From Clostridium sp. OM02-18AC (GTDB lineage: Bacteria; Bacillota; Clostridia; Lachnospirales; Lachnospiraceae), in assembly GCF_003481825.1 (NCBI RefSeq), contig NZ_QULW01000019.1, forward strand, positions 1 to 43,802: 43,802 nucleotides of DNA. The letters are read 5' to 3'. The position numbers and the translations under genes were made by a program. Of the stretch, positions 32,951 to 41,325 are shown piece after piece (position 1 is the stretch's first letter; each line of letters starts with the position of its first letter). Below the pieces are notes generated by a model. It made no database searches and was not told where the DNA came from. It saw only the letters and a program-made list of their open reading frames with translations.

Positions 32951-34951
32951 ATGAAGAACAACTACCAGCATATTTTCAGTCCGATGACCATCCGTCATAT
33001 GACTGTAAAAAACAGAATTGTCATGATGCCGATGGGCACCAACTTTGGAGAACAGAACGGAGAAATGAGCTTTCTGCACATCAATTATTATGAACAGAGG
33101 GCGAAGGGAGGCACGGGTCTTCTGATCGTGGAGAATGCAAGTGTGGATTCCCCGCAGGGCTCAAACGGAACCACCCAGCTGCGCATTGACCTCGATAACT
33201 ACATCCCGCGTCTGTACAAATTATGTGAAAATGTTCACAAACATGGTGCCTGCATCGCGATCCAGATCAACCATGCCGGAGCATCTGCAATGTCGTCCCG
33301 AATTGGCATGCAGCCAGTTTCTGCTTCGGACGTTCCTTCCAAAGCAGGCGGGGAGATTCCGAGACCGCTTGAAAAAGATGAAATTTTACATATCGTCCGT
33401 AAGTACGGAGAGGCTGCAAAGCGCGCACAGATCTGTGGATTTGATGCCGTAGAGATTCATGCCGGTCATTCCTATCTGATCAGCCAGTTCCTTTCCCCAA
33501 TCTATAATAAGCGTACCGATGAATTTGGCGGTTCCGTAGAAAACCGTACCCGGTTTGCACGCATGGTCATTGAAGAAGTGAGAAAGCAGGTTGGACCATT
33601 TTTCCCAATCTTCCTTCGTATCAGTGCTGATGAATTTATGGAAGGCGGCAATACTCTCGAGGATACCCTTACCTATTTGCAGTATCTGGAGAAAGAAGTC
33701 GATGTGTTCGATGTTTCCTGCGGCTTAAACGGTTCCATCCAGTACCAGATCGATGCAAACTATCTGCCGGATGGCTGGCGCTCCTACATGGCCAGAGCAG
33801 TGAAAGAAAAGTTTGGTAAACCTTGTATTACGGTAGGAAATATCCGTCATCCGCAGGTTGCTGAGGACATTCTTGCAAAAGGTGATGCAGACTTTATCGG
33901 TATGGGACGCGGACTGATCGCAGAACCGGAATGGGTCAACAAGGTAGAATATGGAAAAGAATGTGATCTGCGCAACTGTATCTCCTGTAATATCGGCTGT
34001 GCCGGTCACCGGATCGGATTAAACCAGCCAATCCGCTGTACCGTGAATCCGGCTGTCAACAGCGGAGAAGATTACATGAAGCATAAAGTCAAAAAGCCTT
34101 GCAACGTGGTCGTGATCGGTGGTGGTACTGCCGGACTGGAAGCAGCCTGCACGGCAGCAGAAGTTGGATGTACCACGTTTTTGATCGAAAAGAGTGCACA
34201 GCTGGGCGGTCTTGCCTCCGTGATTTCCAAAATCCCGGACAAAAAGCGCCTTGCAGACTTCCCGCAGTATCTGATCCACCGCGCAGAAAAACTGCATAAT
34301 TTATTTATTTTCCGCAATACCAGTGCAAATGTGGACCTGGTAAAGAGCCTGAATCCGGATATCATTGTGAATGCAACCGGTTCCGTTCCGACCCTTCCGC
34401 CGATCACCGGTCTTCATGATCTGGTTGACAAAGAGGGCACGAATGTTGCTACCGTGCTGAAAATGATCGACCGTATCCAGGAGTATCCGGAAGATATGGC
34501 TGGAAAAAAGGTTTCCATCATTGGCGGCGGCGCCGTTGGTCTTGACGTCATGGAATTTTTCACAGAGCGGGGCGCAGAGGTTTCCATGGTAGAAATGCTT
34601 CCGATGATCGGCAATGGTCTGGATCCGGTTTCCAAATGTGATATTCAGGCAAAACTGAAAAAATATCAGGTAAAACAGATGGTAAACACCGTTTTGCAGG
34701 AAGTGAAGAATGACCGGTTCATCGTAAAAACCCCGCAGGGCGAAATTCAGGAAATTCCGTTCGACTATGGCTTCATCTGTCTTGGCATGAGAGCCAATAC
34801 ACCGGTTCTTGCGGATCTGGAAGAGGCTTTTGGAGATACCAATGTGGACATCATCAACATTGGCGACAGCAAGCGTGCCCGCAGGATCATTGAGGGAACG
34901 GAAGAAGGACGCAATATCTTAAGTGCACTGGCACGTCACGATTATCTGTAA
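32951..34951 (+). CDS. NADH:flavin/Fe-S ene-reductase (2,4-dienoyl-CoA reductase/BaiCD-like)
   Basis: A 666-residue Old-Yellow-type multidomain oxidoreductase. The FMN TIM barrel (about 1-330) starts FSPMTIRHMTVKNRIVMMPM and holds EIHAGHSYLISQFLSP near 168-183. Cysteines near 342, 345, 349 and 361 (CISCNIGC, then C in RCTVNP) ligate a [4Fe-4S] cluster. An FAD domain follows with VVIGGGTAGLEAA near 390, and an NAD(P) domain with VSIIGGGAVGLDVMEF near 520. Such enzymes pass electrons from NAD(P)H through FAD, Fe-S and FMN to an activated C=C bond. Next to a YdiB-like dehydrogenase and a TRAP importer, the substrate could be a cyclic unsaturated acid. Catalytic details are inferred from the family. 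Confidence 0.92.
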   Translation: MKNNYQHIFSPMTIRHMTVKNRIVMMPMGTNFGEQNGEMSFLHINYYEQRAKGGTGLLIVENASVDSPQGSNGTTQLRIDLDNYIPRLYKLCENVHKHGACIAIQINHAGASAMSSRIGMQPVSASDVPSKAGGEIPRPLEKDEILHIVRKYGEAAKRAQICGFDAVEIHAGHSYLISQFLSPIYNKRTDEFGGSVENRTRFARMVIEEVRKQVGPFFPIFLRISADEFMEGGNTLEDTLTYLQYLEKEVDVFDVSCGLNGSIQYQIDANYLPDGWRSYMARAVKEKFGKPCITVGNIRHPQVAEDILAKGDADFIGMGRGLIAEPEWVNKVEYGKECDLRNCISCNIGCAGHRIGLNQPIRCTVNPAVNSGEDYMKHKVKKPCNVVVIGGGTAGLEAACTAAEVGCTTFLIEKSAQLGGLASVISKIPDKKRLADFPQYLIHRAEKLHNLFIFRNTSANVDLVKSLNPDIIVNATGSVPTLPPITGLHDLVDKEGTNVATVLKMIDRIQEYPEDMAGKKVSIIGGGAVGLDVMEFFTERGAEVSMVEMLPMIGNGLDPVSKCDIQAKLKKYQVKQMVNTVLQEVKNDRFIVKTPQGEIQEIPFDYGFICLGMRANTPVLADLEEAFGDTNVDIINIGDSKRARRIIEGTEEGRNILSALARHDYL

Positions 34952-34962
34952 TATCAGAAGAC

Positions 34963-35002
34963 CATGCTGCCGGCACATGCACGTGCAGTGTCCGGCGGCA
35001 TG
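34963..35002 (+). other. GC-rich intergenic hairpin without T-run
   Basis: CATGCTGCCGG (34963-34973) and CCGGCGGCATG (34992-35002) form an 11-bp stem with one T-G pair between the ene-reductase and the YdiB-like gene. No T-run follows, so it is a weak terminator or an mRNA-stabilising structure. Confidence 0.5.
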
Positions 35003-35112
35003 TAATATGTAATGTAGGAAAATGGCGGGAGTTTTTGGCGAAATATTGAACTTTTGTTAAAATGTTGCTATGATTGTCTGGCAATCGTTTGAAATGGAGA
35101 GGAGTTATCATT

Positions 35113-35991
35113 ATGGCAGAGAGAATTACAGGACATACAGAATTAATTGGATTATTTGCATACCCGATCCGGCATTCCAGTTCCCCGGCAATGCACAATG
35201 AGGCATTTGCCTATCTGGGTCTGGATTACGCGTATCTTGCATTCGAGGTAGACAACAGCACCCTGGAAGATGCGATCAAAGGTTTTCGTGCGATGAAGAT
35301 GGTTGGCGCAAATGTTTCCATGCCGAACAAGACTGTTGTTGGAAAATATCTGGACAAGTTATCTCCGGCAGCAGAGCTTTGCGGGGCAGTCAACACCATT
35401 GTCAATGAAAATGGTGTATTAACCGGACATATTACCGATGGCATCGGTTTTATGCAGGCATTGCAGGATAACGATATCGATGTGATTGGCAAAAAGATGA
35501 CCATTGTAGGTGCCGGCGGTGCTGCAACTGCAGTGGAGATCCAGGCTGCTTTGGACGGAGTGAAGGAGATCTCTATTTTCAATGCACATGATAAATTCTG
35601 GGAAAATGCACAGGAAACCGTCAGAAAGATCAATGAGAAAACCGCGTGCAAAGCAACCCTTTATGATTTAGAAGACAAGGACAAACTCCGCGAAGAAATG
35701 GCAGATTCCTATCTGTTCGTCAATGGAACCGGCGTAGGCATGAAGCCGCTTGAAGGTCTGTCTGTTGTTCCAGACGAGTCCTATTTCCGCCCGGAACTGA
35801 TCGTAGTCGATATCCCATATTCTCCGCTGGAGACCAAGATGCGCGCGATGGCGAAAAAAGCGGGATGCAAAACCATGAACGGACTTGGCATGATGCTGTT
35901 CCAGGGCGCAGCAGCGTTTAAGCTGTGGACTGGAAAAGATATGCCGATCGAGCACATGAAAGAAGTATTGAACATCCGCTACGATGATTAA
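35113..35991 (+). CDS. Quinate/shikimate dehydrogenase, YdiB-like
   Basis: A 292-residue NAD(P)-dependent dehydrogenase. The substrate site shows LIGLFAYPIRHSSSPAMHNE near 9-28, the catalytic lysine in VSMPNKT near 72-78 and the paired aspartate in GHITDGIGF. The nucleotide loop GAGGAATAV is near 132. The C-terminal NGLGMMLFQGAAAFKLWTGK and MPIEHMKEV match E. coli YdiB more closely than biosynthetic AroE. YdiB oxidises quinate or shikimate to 3-dehydro forms. GGAGAGGAG lies before the ATG at 35113; the reading from 35074 is an extension over that site. Placement between ene-reductases and a transporter suggests a catabolic role. Confidence 0.9.
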   Translation: MAERITGHTELIGLFAYPIRHSSSPAMHNEAFAYLGLDYAYLAFEVDNSTLEDAIKGFRAMKMVGANVSMPNKTVVGKYLDKLSPAAELCGAVNTIVNENGVLTGHITDGIGFMQALQDNDIDVIGKKMTIVGAGGAATAVEIQAALDGVKEISIFNAHDKFWENAQETVRKINEKTACKATLYDLEDKDKLREEMADSYLFVNGTGVGMKPLEGLSVVPDESYFRPELIVVDIPYSPLETKMRAMAKKAGCKTMNGLGMMLFQGAAAFKLWTGKDMPIEHMKEVLNIRYDD

Positions 35992-36010
35992 AGCGGAAAC
36001 TTTGGTCGTT

Positions 36011-36892
36011 TTATAACGCAGTATGGGATTTTACGTAGGCTAAAAACTGTTCTGCGAGCGGGGTGCGGTAGCGGTTTTTTAAGTACGCCATGTAAAAGCG
36101 GCGTTCCCAGTTGGCTTCGGTAATATGAATGACTTTCAGGCTCATGTTACTTAGAATTGGCATGTCCGGGACAATGGCCATGCCGAAGCCATGTGCGACG
36201 AACCCTGCAATGGTCTGGTCTTCATCAATTTCAAAAATACATTCCGGCATTTTGCCGCAGGCAAGAAACAGCTTGTCGATCATGGGGCGCAGTCCGCTGC
36301 GCTTGGAAAACATGATCTGCGGATAGTCAAGGGTTTCGCGCAGGGTGACCGAGTCGCGGTCTGCCAGGGGATGATCTTTGGGAATGATGACGACCAGTTC
36401 CTGTTTTGCGACAGGAACGAATTCAATCAGCGGTTCCTGGTCCATACGGGAACAAAAGGCAATGTCGTATTTCTGGTTTTTGAGTCCTTCCAGAAAGTCG
36501 GCAGTCAGTCCATTCGAAAAATGAAAGTCAATCTGTTTATCCGGATATTCGTTTAAAAAGCTGCGGACCAGACCTGGAACGAAATTTGTTCCAAGTGTGG
36601 GAAGCAATCCGATATCGAGTCTTCCGTTTCCGGCTCCGGAAGATTTTAAATTTTCTATGCTGTGGTCGAGAAGCTGGAGGGTATATTCGGTGTCCTTTAA
36701 AAATTCCCGTCCACATTTCGTGAGGACAACATTTCGTCCGTCTTTTTCAAAAAGTTTTACACCAAGTTCTTTTTCCAGCGATGAGATCGCATGGCTTAAA
36801 CTTGGCTGGGTAATGCAAAGCTGTTCCGATGCTTTCAGATAATGCTGCAGCTTGGCCAGTGTGACAAAATAACGAAGCTGATATAAATTCAT
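36011..36892 (-). CDS. LysR-family transcriptional regulator
   Basis: A 293-residue LysR regulator: N-terminal winged helix-turn-helix (MNLYQLRYFVTLAKLQHYLK; AISSLEKELGVKLFEKDGR) and a periplasmic-binding-like effector domain from about 90. The ATG at 36892 is chosen because translation from there starts at the conserved LysR N terminus; the open frame extends upstream to 37168 but without LysR character and across the divergent promoter. AAGGAG lies 12 bases upstream. Divergent to the TIM-barrel gene; two similar dyads occur between them. It likely controls the flanking catabolic and transport genes in response to a pathway metabolite. Confidence 0.92.
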   Translation of the reverse strand: MNLYQLRYFVTLAKLQHYLKASEQLCITQPSLSHAISSLEKELGVKLFEKDGRNVVLTKCGREFLKDTEYTLQLLDHSIENLKSSGAGNGRLDIGLLPTLGTNFVPGLVRSFLNEYPDKQIDFHFSNGLTADFLEGLKNQKYDIAFCSRMDQEPLIEFVPVAKQELVVIIPKDHPLADRDSVTLRETLDYPQIMFSKRSGLRPMIDKLFLACGKMPECIFEIDEDQTIAGFVAHGFGMAIVPDMPILSNMSLKVIHITEANWERRFYMAYLKNRYRTPLAEQFLAYVKSHTAL

Positions 36893-36937
36893 GCGTAAGA
36901 TCAAACTCCTTTCCCTGCTAAAAGAATAACATAAATG

Positions 36938-36952
36938 ATAGATTTTTTCTAT
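36938..36952. promoter_or_regulatory. LysR-type dyad, site 1
   Basis: ATAGA-N5-TCTAT is a perfect inverted repeat with T-N11-A form, 46 bases upstream of the regulator start and about 130 bases before the divergent gene. Confidence 0.55.
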
Positions 36953-36973
36953 TAATTCTGTGAAAATTAAGCA

Positions 36974-37003
36974 TTGGTTTTTAGAAACGGAAGCACGTAT
37001 AAT
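36974..37003 (+). promoter_or_regulatory. Promoter of the 37086-39882 genes
   Basis: TTGGTT (36974-36979) and a perfect TATAAT (36998-37003) with 18-base spacing. A weak -35 box is usual for LysR-activated promoters. Confidence 0.6.
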
Positions 37004-37018
37004 AAAACCAATCAATTG

Positions 37019-37038
37019 ATAGAAAATTGTCATTCTAT
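37019..37038. promoter_or_regulatory. LysR-type dyad, site 2
   Basis: ATAGAA-N8-TTCTAT lies downstream of the promoter -10 box. It shares the TGATAGA half-site with site 1, so the same regulator could bind both. Confidence 0.45.
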
Positions 37039-37085
37039 AACTGGAAATCGTATGCCGCTGATGGCAAAAGACAGGAGGAAAAATT

Positions 37086-37925
37086 ATGTCAAAACAGCAT
37101 CCAATCACGATCAGTTCCTGGACTCTGGGAGACCAGTGCCGTTTTGAGGAGCGTGTAAAAGCAGCCAAAGAGGCAGGTTACGAGGGAATCGGCCTGCGCG
37201 CAGAAACGTATGTGGACGCACTGAACGAAGGATTAAAGGATGAGGATATCCTTGCAATATTGAAAAAGTATGATATGAAAGTAACGGAAGTGGAATACAT
37301 TGTCCAGTGGGCGGAGGAACACCGTTCTTACGAGCAGAAGTATAAAGAGCAGATGTGTTTCCATATGTGTGATCTTTTTGACGTGCAGCATATCAACTGC
37401 GGACTGATGGAAAACTATTCTGTGGAGTACACTGCGCAGAAGTTAAAAGAGCTGTGCCAGAGAGCCGGAGCGTACATCATCGGAGTGGAGCCAATGCCGT
37501 ACAGTGGTATCCCGGATCTGGACAAGGCATACAAGGTAGTCATGGCATCCGGCTGCGACAATGCGATGATCATTCTGGATACCTGGCACTGGGTAAGAGC
37601 AAACCAGCCGTATGACATCCTGACAAAGGAAATGGCAAAGAAGGTTGTGAGCATTCAGATCAACGATGCCTATGAGAGACCTTATGCGGATTCCATTTTA
37701 AGAGATGAATCCATGCATGACCGTCTTGCACCGGGAACCGGAGCGAAAGACACCGCGGGATTTATCCGGATGATCCGGGAGGCAGGGGTTTCCCCGCGTG
37801 CGGTTGGCGTGGAAGTTATCTCCGATGCGATCCTGGCAAAGGGAGTAAAAGAAGCAGCAGTCTATACGCACGAAAACACGGTGAACGTTTTAAAGGAAAC
37901 CTGGCCGGAGTTACTGGAAGATTAA
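37086..37925 (+). CDS. Sugar phosphate isomerase/epimerase-like TIM-barrel enzyme
   Basis: A 279-residue protein of the xylose-isomerase-like TIM-barrel (AP endonuclease 2) fold. Likely metal ligands lie in GVEPMPYSGIPDL near 138-150, ILDTWHW near 164-170, VSIQINDAYERPY near 187-199 and GVEVISD near 242. The family contains isomerases, epimerases, dehydratases (including 3-dehydroshikimate dehydratases such as AsbF) and IolE-type enzymes, so the reaction cannot be fixed by motif. Beside a YdiB-like dehydrogenase, 3-dehydroshikimate dehydratase is a reasonable guess. CAGGAGG lies before the ATG. It is 31 bases upstream of the second ene-reductase, in one operon. Confidence 0.85.
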   Translation: MSKQHPITISSWTLGDQCRFEERVKAAKEAGYEGIGLRAETYVDALNEGLKDEDILAILKKYDMKVTEVEYIVQWAEEHRSYEQKYKEQMCFHMCDLFDVQHINCGLMENYSVEYTAQKLKELCQRAGAYIIGVEPMPYSGIPDLDKAYKVVMASGCDNAMIILDTWHWVRANQPYDILTKEMAKKVVSIQINDAYERPYADSILRDESMHDRLAPGTGAKDTAGFIRMIREAGVSPRAVGVEVISDAILAKGVKEAAVYTHENTVNVLKETWPELLED

Positions 37926-37956
37926 GGAAATACCGCCTGGGAGAACGGAGAAGGAC

Positions 37957-39882
37957 ATGAAATTCAGAGCAATGTTTCAGCCAATCGAGATTGGCAATAT
38001 GACAGTAAAAAACAGATTTGTGGTTCCGCCGATGGGAAACAATTTTGCAAACACGGATGGCACCATGAGTGAACAGTCTGCGGCATACTATGCAGCGCGG
38101 GCAAAGGGCGGATTTGGACTGATTACCATTGAGGCAACGGTAGTCCATCCGGACGCAAAGGGTGGTCCGAGAAAACCATGCCTGTATGATGACACGACAA
38201 TTGAAAGTTTTAGAAAGGTGATCGATGCCTGCCATGCATATGGGGCAAAGGTTTCCATTCAGCTTCAGAATGCCGGACCGGAAGGCAATGCAAAAAATGC
38301 AGGGGCACCGATCAAGGCAGCATCTTCCATCCAGGCCTGCTGCGGCAGGGATATTCCGGAAACCCTGACTACCGGGGAAATCTATGAGCTGATCGAAGGA
38401 TATGGTGCAGCGGCAGAGCGCGCCTTAAAAGCAGGAGCGGATGCAGTGGAAGTGCATATGGCACATGGATACCTGGTGAATTCCTTTATTTCACCGAGAA
38501 CCAACAAGCGTGTCGATGAATTTGGTGGCTGTTTTGAAAACCGGATGCGTTTTTCTCGTCTGATCATTGAGAATATCCGGGAAAGAGTGGGAGACCAGCT
38601 TGCCATTCTGGTCCGTATCAACAGCGCAGATGAGGTGTTAGGCGGAAACGATGTACATGACAGTGCAGCGATTGCCGCATATCTGGAAGACTGCGGCATC
38701 GATGCGCTCCATGTTTCCCGTGCGGTACATATCCGGGATGAATTTATGTGGGCACCGACTGCAATTCATGGCGGATTTTCTGCAGATCTGGTATCGGAAA
38801 TCAAACGTGCCGTGACCATTCCGGTCATTACCGTCGGCCGTTTCACGGAGCCGCAGTATGCTGAGCTTCTGGTGCGGGAAGGACGTGCGGATCTGGTGGC
38901 ATTTGGCCGTCAGAGTCTTGCGGATCCGGAACTGCCGAACAAGGCACTAAAAGAGCGGCTGGAAGACATGATCCCCTGTATTGCCTGCCTTCAGGGCTGT
39001 GTTCCGAGTATGTACCAGGGAAAGCCGCTTTGCTGTCTGACGAACCCATTCCTTGGACATGAGTCTGCCGGTATGGAAAAGGCAAAGACATCAAAACGCG
39101 TTATGGTCGTTGGCGGCGGTGTCGGCGGACTGTGTGCGGCATTTGTCGCAGCAGAGCGCGGACATGACGTGACTCTGTATGAGGCAGGCGAAACCCTGGG
39201 CGGCAATATGCGCCTTGCAGCTTTCCCGCCGGGAAAAGGAGACATCACCAATATGGTGCGTGCCTATATCCACCGCTGTGAAAAAGACGGAGTCCGCATC
39301 GTGATGAATCAGGAAGTTACCCTGGAACAGATTCAGAAAGAAAATCCGGATGCAGTGATCGTGGCAACCGGAGCAAAGCCGTTAGTTCTTCCGATCGAAG
39401 GCATTGACCAGCCGGAGATCCTTTCCGGTTCTGATGTACTGGATGGAAGATGTGCACCGGGCAAAAAGGTCCTGGTAGTCGGAGGCGGCATGGTCGGCTG
39501 TGAGATTGCGGCACTGTTAGGCGAGCAGGAGCATGAGGTAGATGTGATTGAGCTGCGCGATGAGATCGGTGCTGATGTGATCAAGGAACATAAGATCTAT
39601 CTGATGAAAGACTTCGAACAGTACCAGATCGGACAGATCACGGGAGCAAAGGTCAGCCGCTTCTACAAAGACGGTGTTGCGTATGAGACAGCGGATGGCG
39701 GTATGCAGGAAGTAAGAGGCTATGACAGCGTTGTGCTGGCAATGGGCTATAAAAATTACAATCCGTTTGCAGACGGACTGAAAGCACTTGGAAAAGAAGT
39801 ATATGTGATCGGGGATGCAGGGAAGGCAAGAAGAGCCCTGGATGCTACGAAAGAAGCCTATGAGGCGGCAATGAAATTATAG
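37957..39882 (+). CDS. Second NADH:flavin/Fe-S ene-reductase (BaiCD-like)
   Basis: A 641-residue homologue of the enzyme at 32951-34951 with the same layout. FMN barrel: FQPIEIGNMTVKNRFVVPPM at the start, VEVHMAHGYLVNSFISPRTN near 165. [4Fe-4S] cysteines near 341, 344, 348 and 360 (CIACLQGC and C in CLTNP). FAD domain: VMVVGGGVGGLCAAF near 380. NAD(P) domain: VLVVGGGMVGCEIAAL near 507. It differs clearly from the first copy in the active-site neighbourhood (QLQNAGPEG versus QINHAGAS), so the two probably act on different double bonds or intermediates. Co-transcribed with the TIM-barrel gene and followed by a terminator. Confidence 0.92.
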   Translation: MKFRAMFQPIEIGNMTVKNRFVVPPMGNNFANTDGTMSEQSAAYYAARAKGGFGLITIEATVVHPDAKGGPRKPCLYDDTTIESFRKVIDACHAYGAKVSIQLQNAGPEGNAKNAGAPIKAASSIQACCGRDIPETLTTGEIYELIEGYGAAAERALKAGADAVEVHMAHGYLVNSFISPRTNKRVDEFGGCFENRMRFSRLIIENIRERVGDQLAILVRINSADEVLGGNDVHDSAAIAAYLEDCGIDALHVSRAVHIRDEFMWAPTAIHGGFSADLVSEIKRAVTIPVITVGRFTEPQYAELLVREGRADLVAFGRQSLADPELPNKALKERLEDMIPCIACLQGCVPSMYQGKPLCCLTNPFLGHESAGMEKAKTSKRVMVVGGGVGGLCAAFVAAERGHDVTLYEAGETLGGNMRLAAFPPGKGDITNMVRAYIHRCEKDGVRIVMNQEVTLEQIQKENPDAVIVATGAKPLVLPIEGIDQPEILSGSDVLDGRCAPGKKVLVVGGGMVGCEIAALLGEQEHEVDVIELRDEIGADVIKEHKIYLMKDFEQYQIGQITGAKVSRFYKDGVAYETADGGMQEVRGYDSVVLAMGYKNYNPFADGLKALGKEVYVIGDAGKARRALDATKEAYEAAMKL

Positions 39883-39892
39883 AATATAATGC

Positions 39893-39936
39893 AAAAAATC
39901 CGGAAATGTCAGAATGATGTTTCTGGATTTTTTTTG
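39893..39936 (+). terminator. Terminator after the second ene-reductase
   Basis: AAAATCCGGAAA pairs with TTTCTGGATTTT (one G-T pair), followed by a run of T. Confidence 0.85.
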
Positions 39937-39963
39937 TTGTCCGGCATATCAAATCTCAATTTG

Positions 39964-39983
39964 TTTCGCGATTTAGCGCGAAA
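39964..39983. promoter_or_regulatory. Perfect dyad upstream of the TRAP promoter
   Basis: TTTCGCG-N6-CGCGAAA is a perfect 7-bp inverted repeat about 40 bases upstream of the -35 box of the TRAP operon. It could be an activator or repressor site, and differs from the LysR dyads. Confidence 0.45.
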
Positions 39984-40022
39984 AAGCACAACTAAAAAGC
40001 TGTAATAGTTACAATATTTTGC

Positions 40023-40051
40023 TTGATATTAAAAAATCTTTATGCTATAAT
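40023..40051 (+). promoter_or_regulatory. Sigma-A promoter of the TRAP operon
   Basis: TTGATA (40023-40028) and perfect TATAAT (40046-40051) with 17-base spacing, 84 bases before the binding-protein start. Confidence 0.8.
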
Positions 40052-40135
40052 GGGCACCAAGTTGAGAAAAACAGTTGAGATTCATGCCAGGCGTGAACAG
40101 CAGGCTGTAAAACAAAACCCGAGGAGGATACGATT

Positions 40136-41194
40136 ATGAAAAAGAACATGGCATTGGTTATGGCATCTATGATGGCAGCATTATCCCTCACCGCTTGCGG
40201 CGGTTCCGGTTCCGCATCTACCACCGCAGCTGATACAAAAGCAGCAGATACCACTGCAGCTGACAGCGCGGCAGACACCAAAGCAGCACCGGCTGACAAG
40301 ATCGGTCAGGCTGGAAGCGGCAAAGAGCTGATCTTTACCACCGGCGGTGACCAGGGTACTTACTACGGATTCGGAAGTGTGATCGCAGGCCAGATCAGTG
40401 ACCTGACCGACACCACCGTAACCGCGATCGTCGGCAAAGGCTCCAAGGGCAACATCGAGGCCATGGATGCAGGCGACGCACAGCTTGGTTTCGTACAGTC
40501 CGACGTTATGGCATACGCTTACAACGGTACGAACCTCTTTGAGGGCGCAAAGATCGACGGTTTCTCTACCGTGGCAGCGCTTTACATGGAACAGGTACAG
40601 ATCGTAACCCTCGACCCGGAGATCAAAACCGTGGCAGACTTAAAAGGCAAGACCGTATCCGTTGGTGATTCCGGTTCCGGTGTTTACTTCAACGCTCTGG
40701 ATTGCCTGGGTGCTTATGATTTAACCATCGACGACATCAAGCCTACCTACCAGTCCTTCGGCGACAGCGTCGAGGCTATGCAGGATGGCAAGATCGATGC
40801 AGCTTTCATCGTAGCAGGCGCACCGACCACCGCAGTGACCTCCCTGGCAGCAACCAGAGACGTATATCTGGTAGAGTTAGACGATGAGCACATCGCAAAA
40901 CTTCAGGAGACTTCTCCTTACTACACCAAGAACGTGATCTCCAAAGATGCTTACGGTCTTGAGAAAGACGCAACCACCGTTGCAGTCGGCGCAGTTATCA
41001 TCGCGCAGGACGATGTAGACGAGAACGATATCTACAACGTAGTAGCAGGCATCTACGACAGCATCGACACACTTGGACACGACAAGAAGAATGAGCTGGA
41101 CCTTGACTTTGCAGCATCCGTAACCGCAGTTCCGTATCACGCTGGCGCTGCAAAATACTTCGCAGAAAAAGGTCTGACTGTTCCGACCAAATAG
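40136..41194 (+). CDS. TRAP transporter solute-binding lipoprotein, TAXI family
   Basis: A 352-residue extracytoplasmic protein. A signal ending in lipobox SLTAC is followed by an Ala/Asp/Thr-rich linker to about 60. The TAXI core starts FTTGGDQGTYYGFGSVIAGQ near 69, with ELDDEHIAKLQETSPYYTKN near 244. It captures a carboxylate-type ligand and delivers it to the fused permease encoded next. CGAGGAGG lies before the ATG. TAXI proteins bind organic acids, so quinate, shikimate or a related acid is possible by context; no ligand can be read directly. Confidence 0.93.
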   Translation: MKKNMALVMASMMAALSLTACGGSGSASTTAADTKAADTTAADSAADTKAAPADKIGQAGSGKELIFTTGGDQGTYYGFGSVIAGQISDLTDTTVTAIVGKGSKGNIEAMDAGDAQLGFVQSDVMAYAYNGTNLFEGAKIDGFSTVAALYMEQVQIVTLDPEIKTVADLKGKTVSVGDSGSGVYFNALDCLGAYDLTIDDIKPTYQSFGDSVEAMQDGKIDAAFIVAGAPTTAVTSLAATRDVYLVELDDEHIAKLQETSPYYTKNVISKDAYGLEKDATTVAVGAVIIAQDDVDENDIYNVVAGIYDSIDTLGHDKKNELDLDFAASVTAVPYHAGAAKYFAEKGLTVPTK

Positions 41195-41269
41195 GAAGCA
41201 GTGGAAAAGTATCATCGGACCGGTGTATGTTAAGCAAGGTCAGGTGAGACTGCTCCAAAATGAAGACAA

Positions 41270-41300
41270 TCAGGCGTTTCCGAATCCCGGAAGCGCCTGA
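41270..41300 (+). other. Intercistronic hairpin between TRAP genes
   Basis: TCAGGCG...TTCC and GGAA...GCGCCTGA form a strong stem-loop between the binding-protein gene and the permease gene. No T-run follows. Such structures often stabilise the upstream message so that more binding protein than permease is made. Confidence 0.6.
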
Positions 41301-41325
41301 ATAAGAATAGGAAGGGGATTCGACT

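Noticed and set aside
36893..37168. Extended N terminus of the LysR regulator
   Set aside because: The extension crosses the divergent promoter and the start of the neighbouring gene; LysR homology begins exactly at the ATG at 36892.
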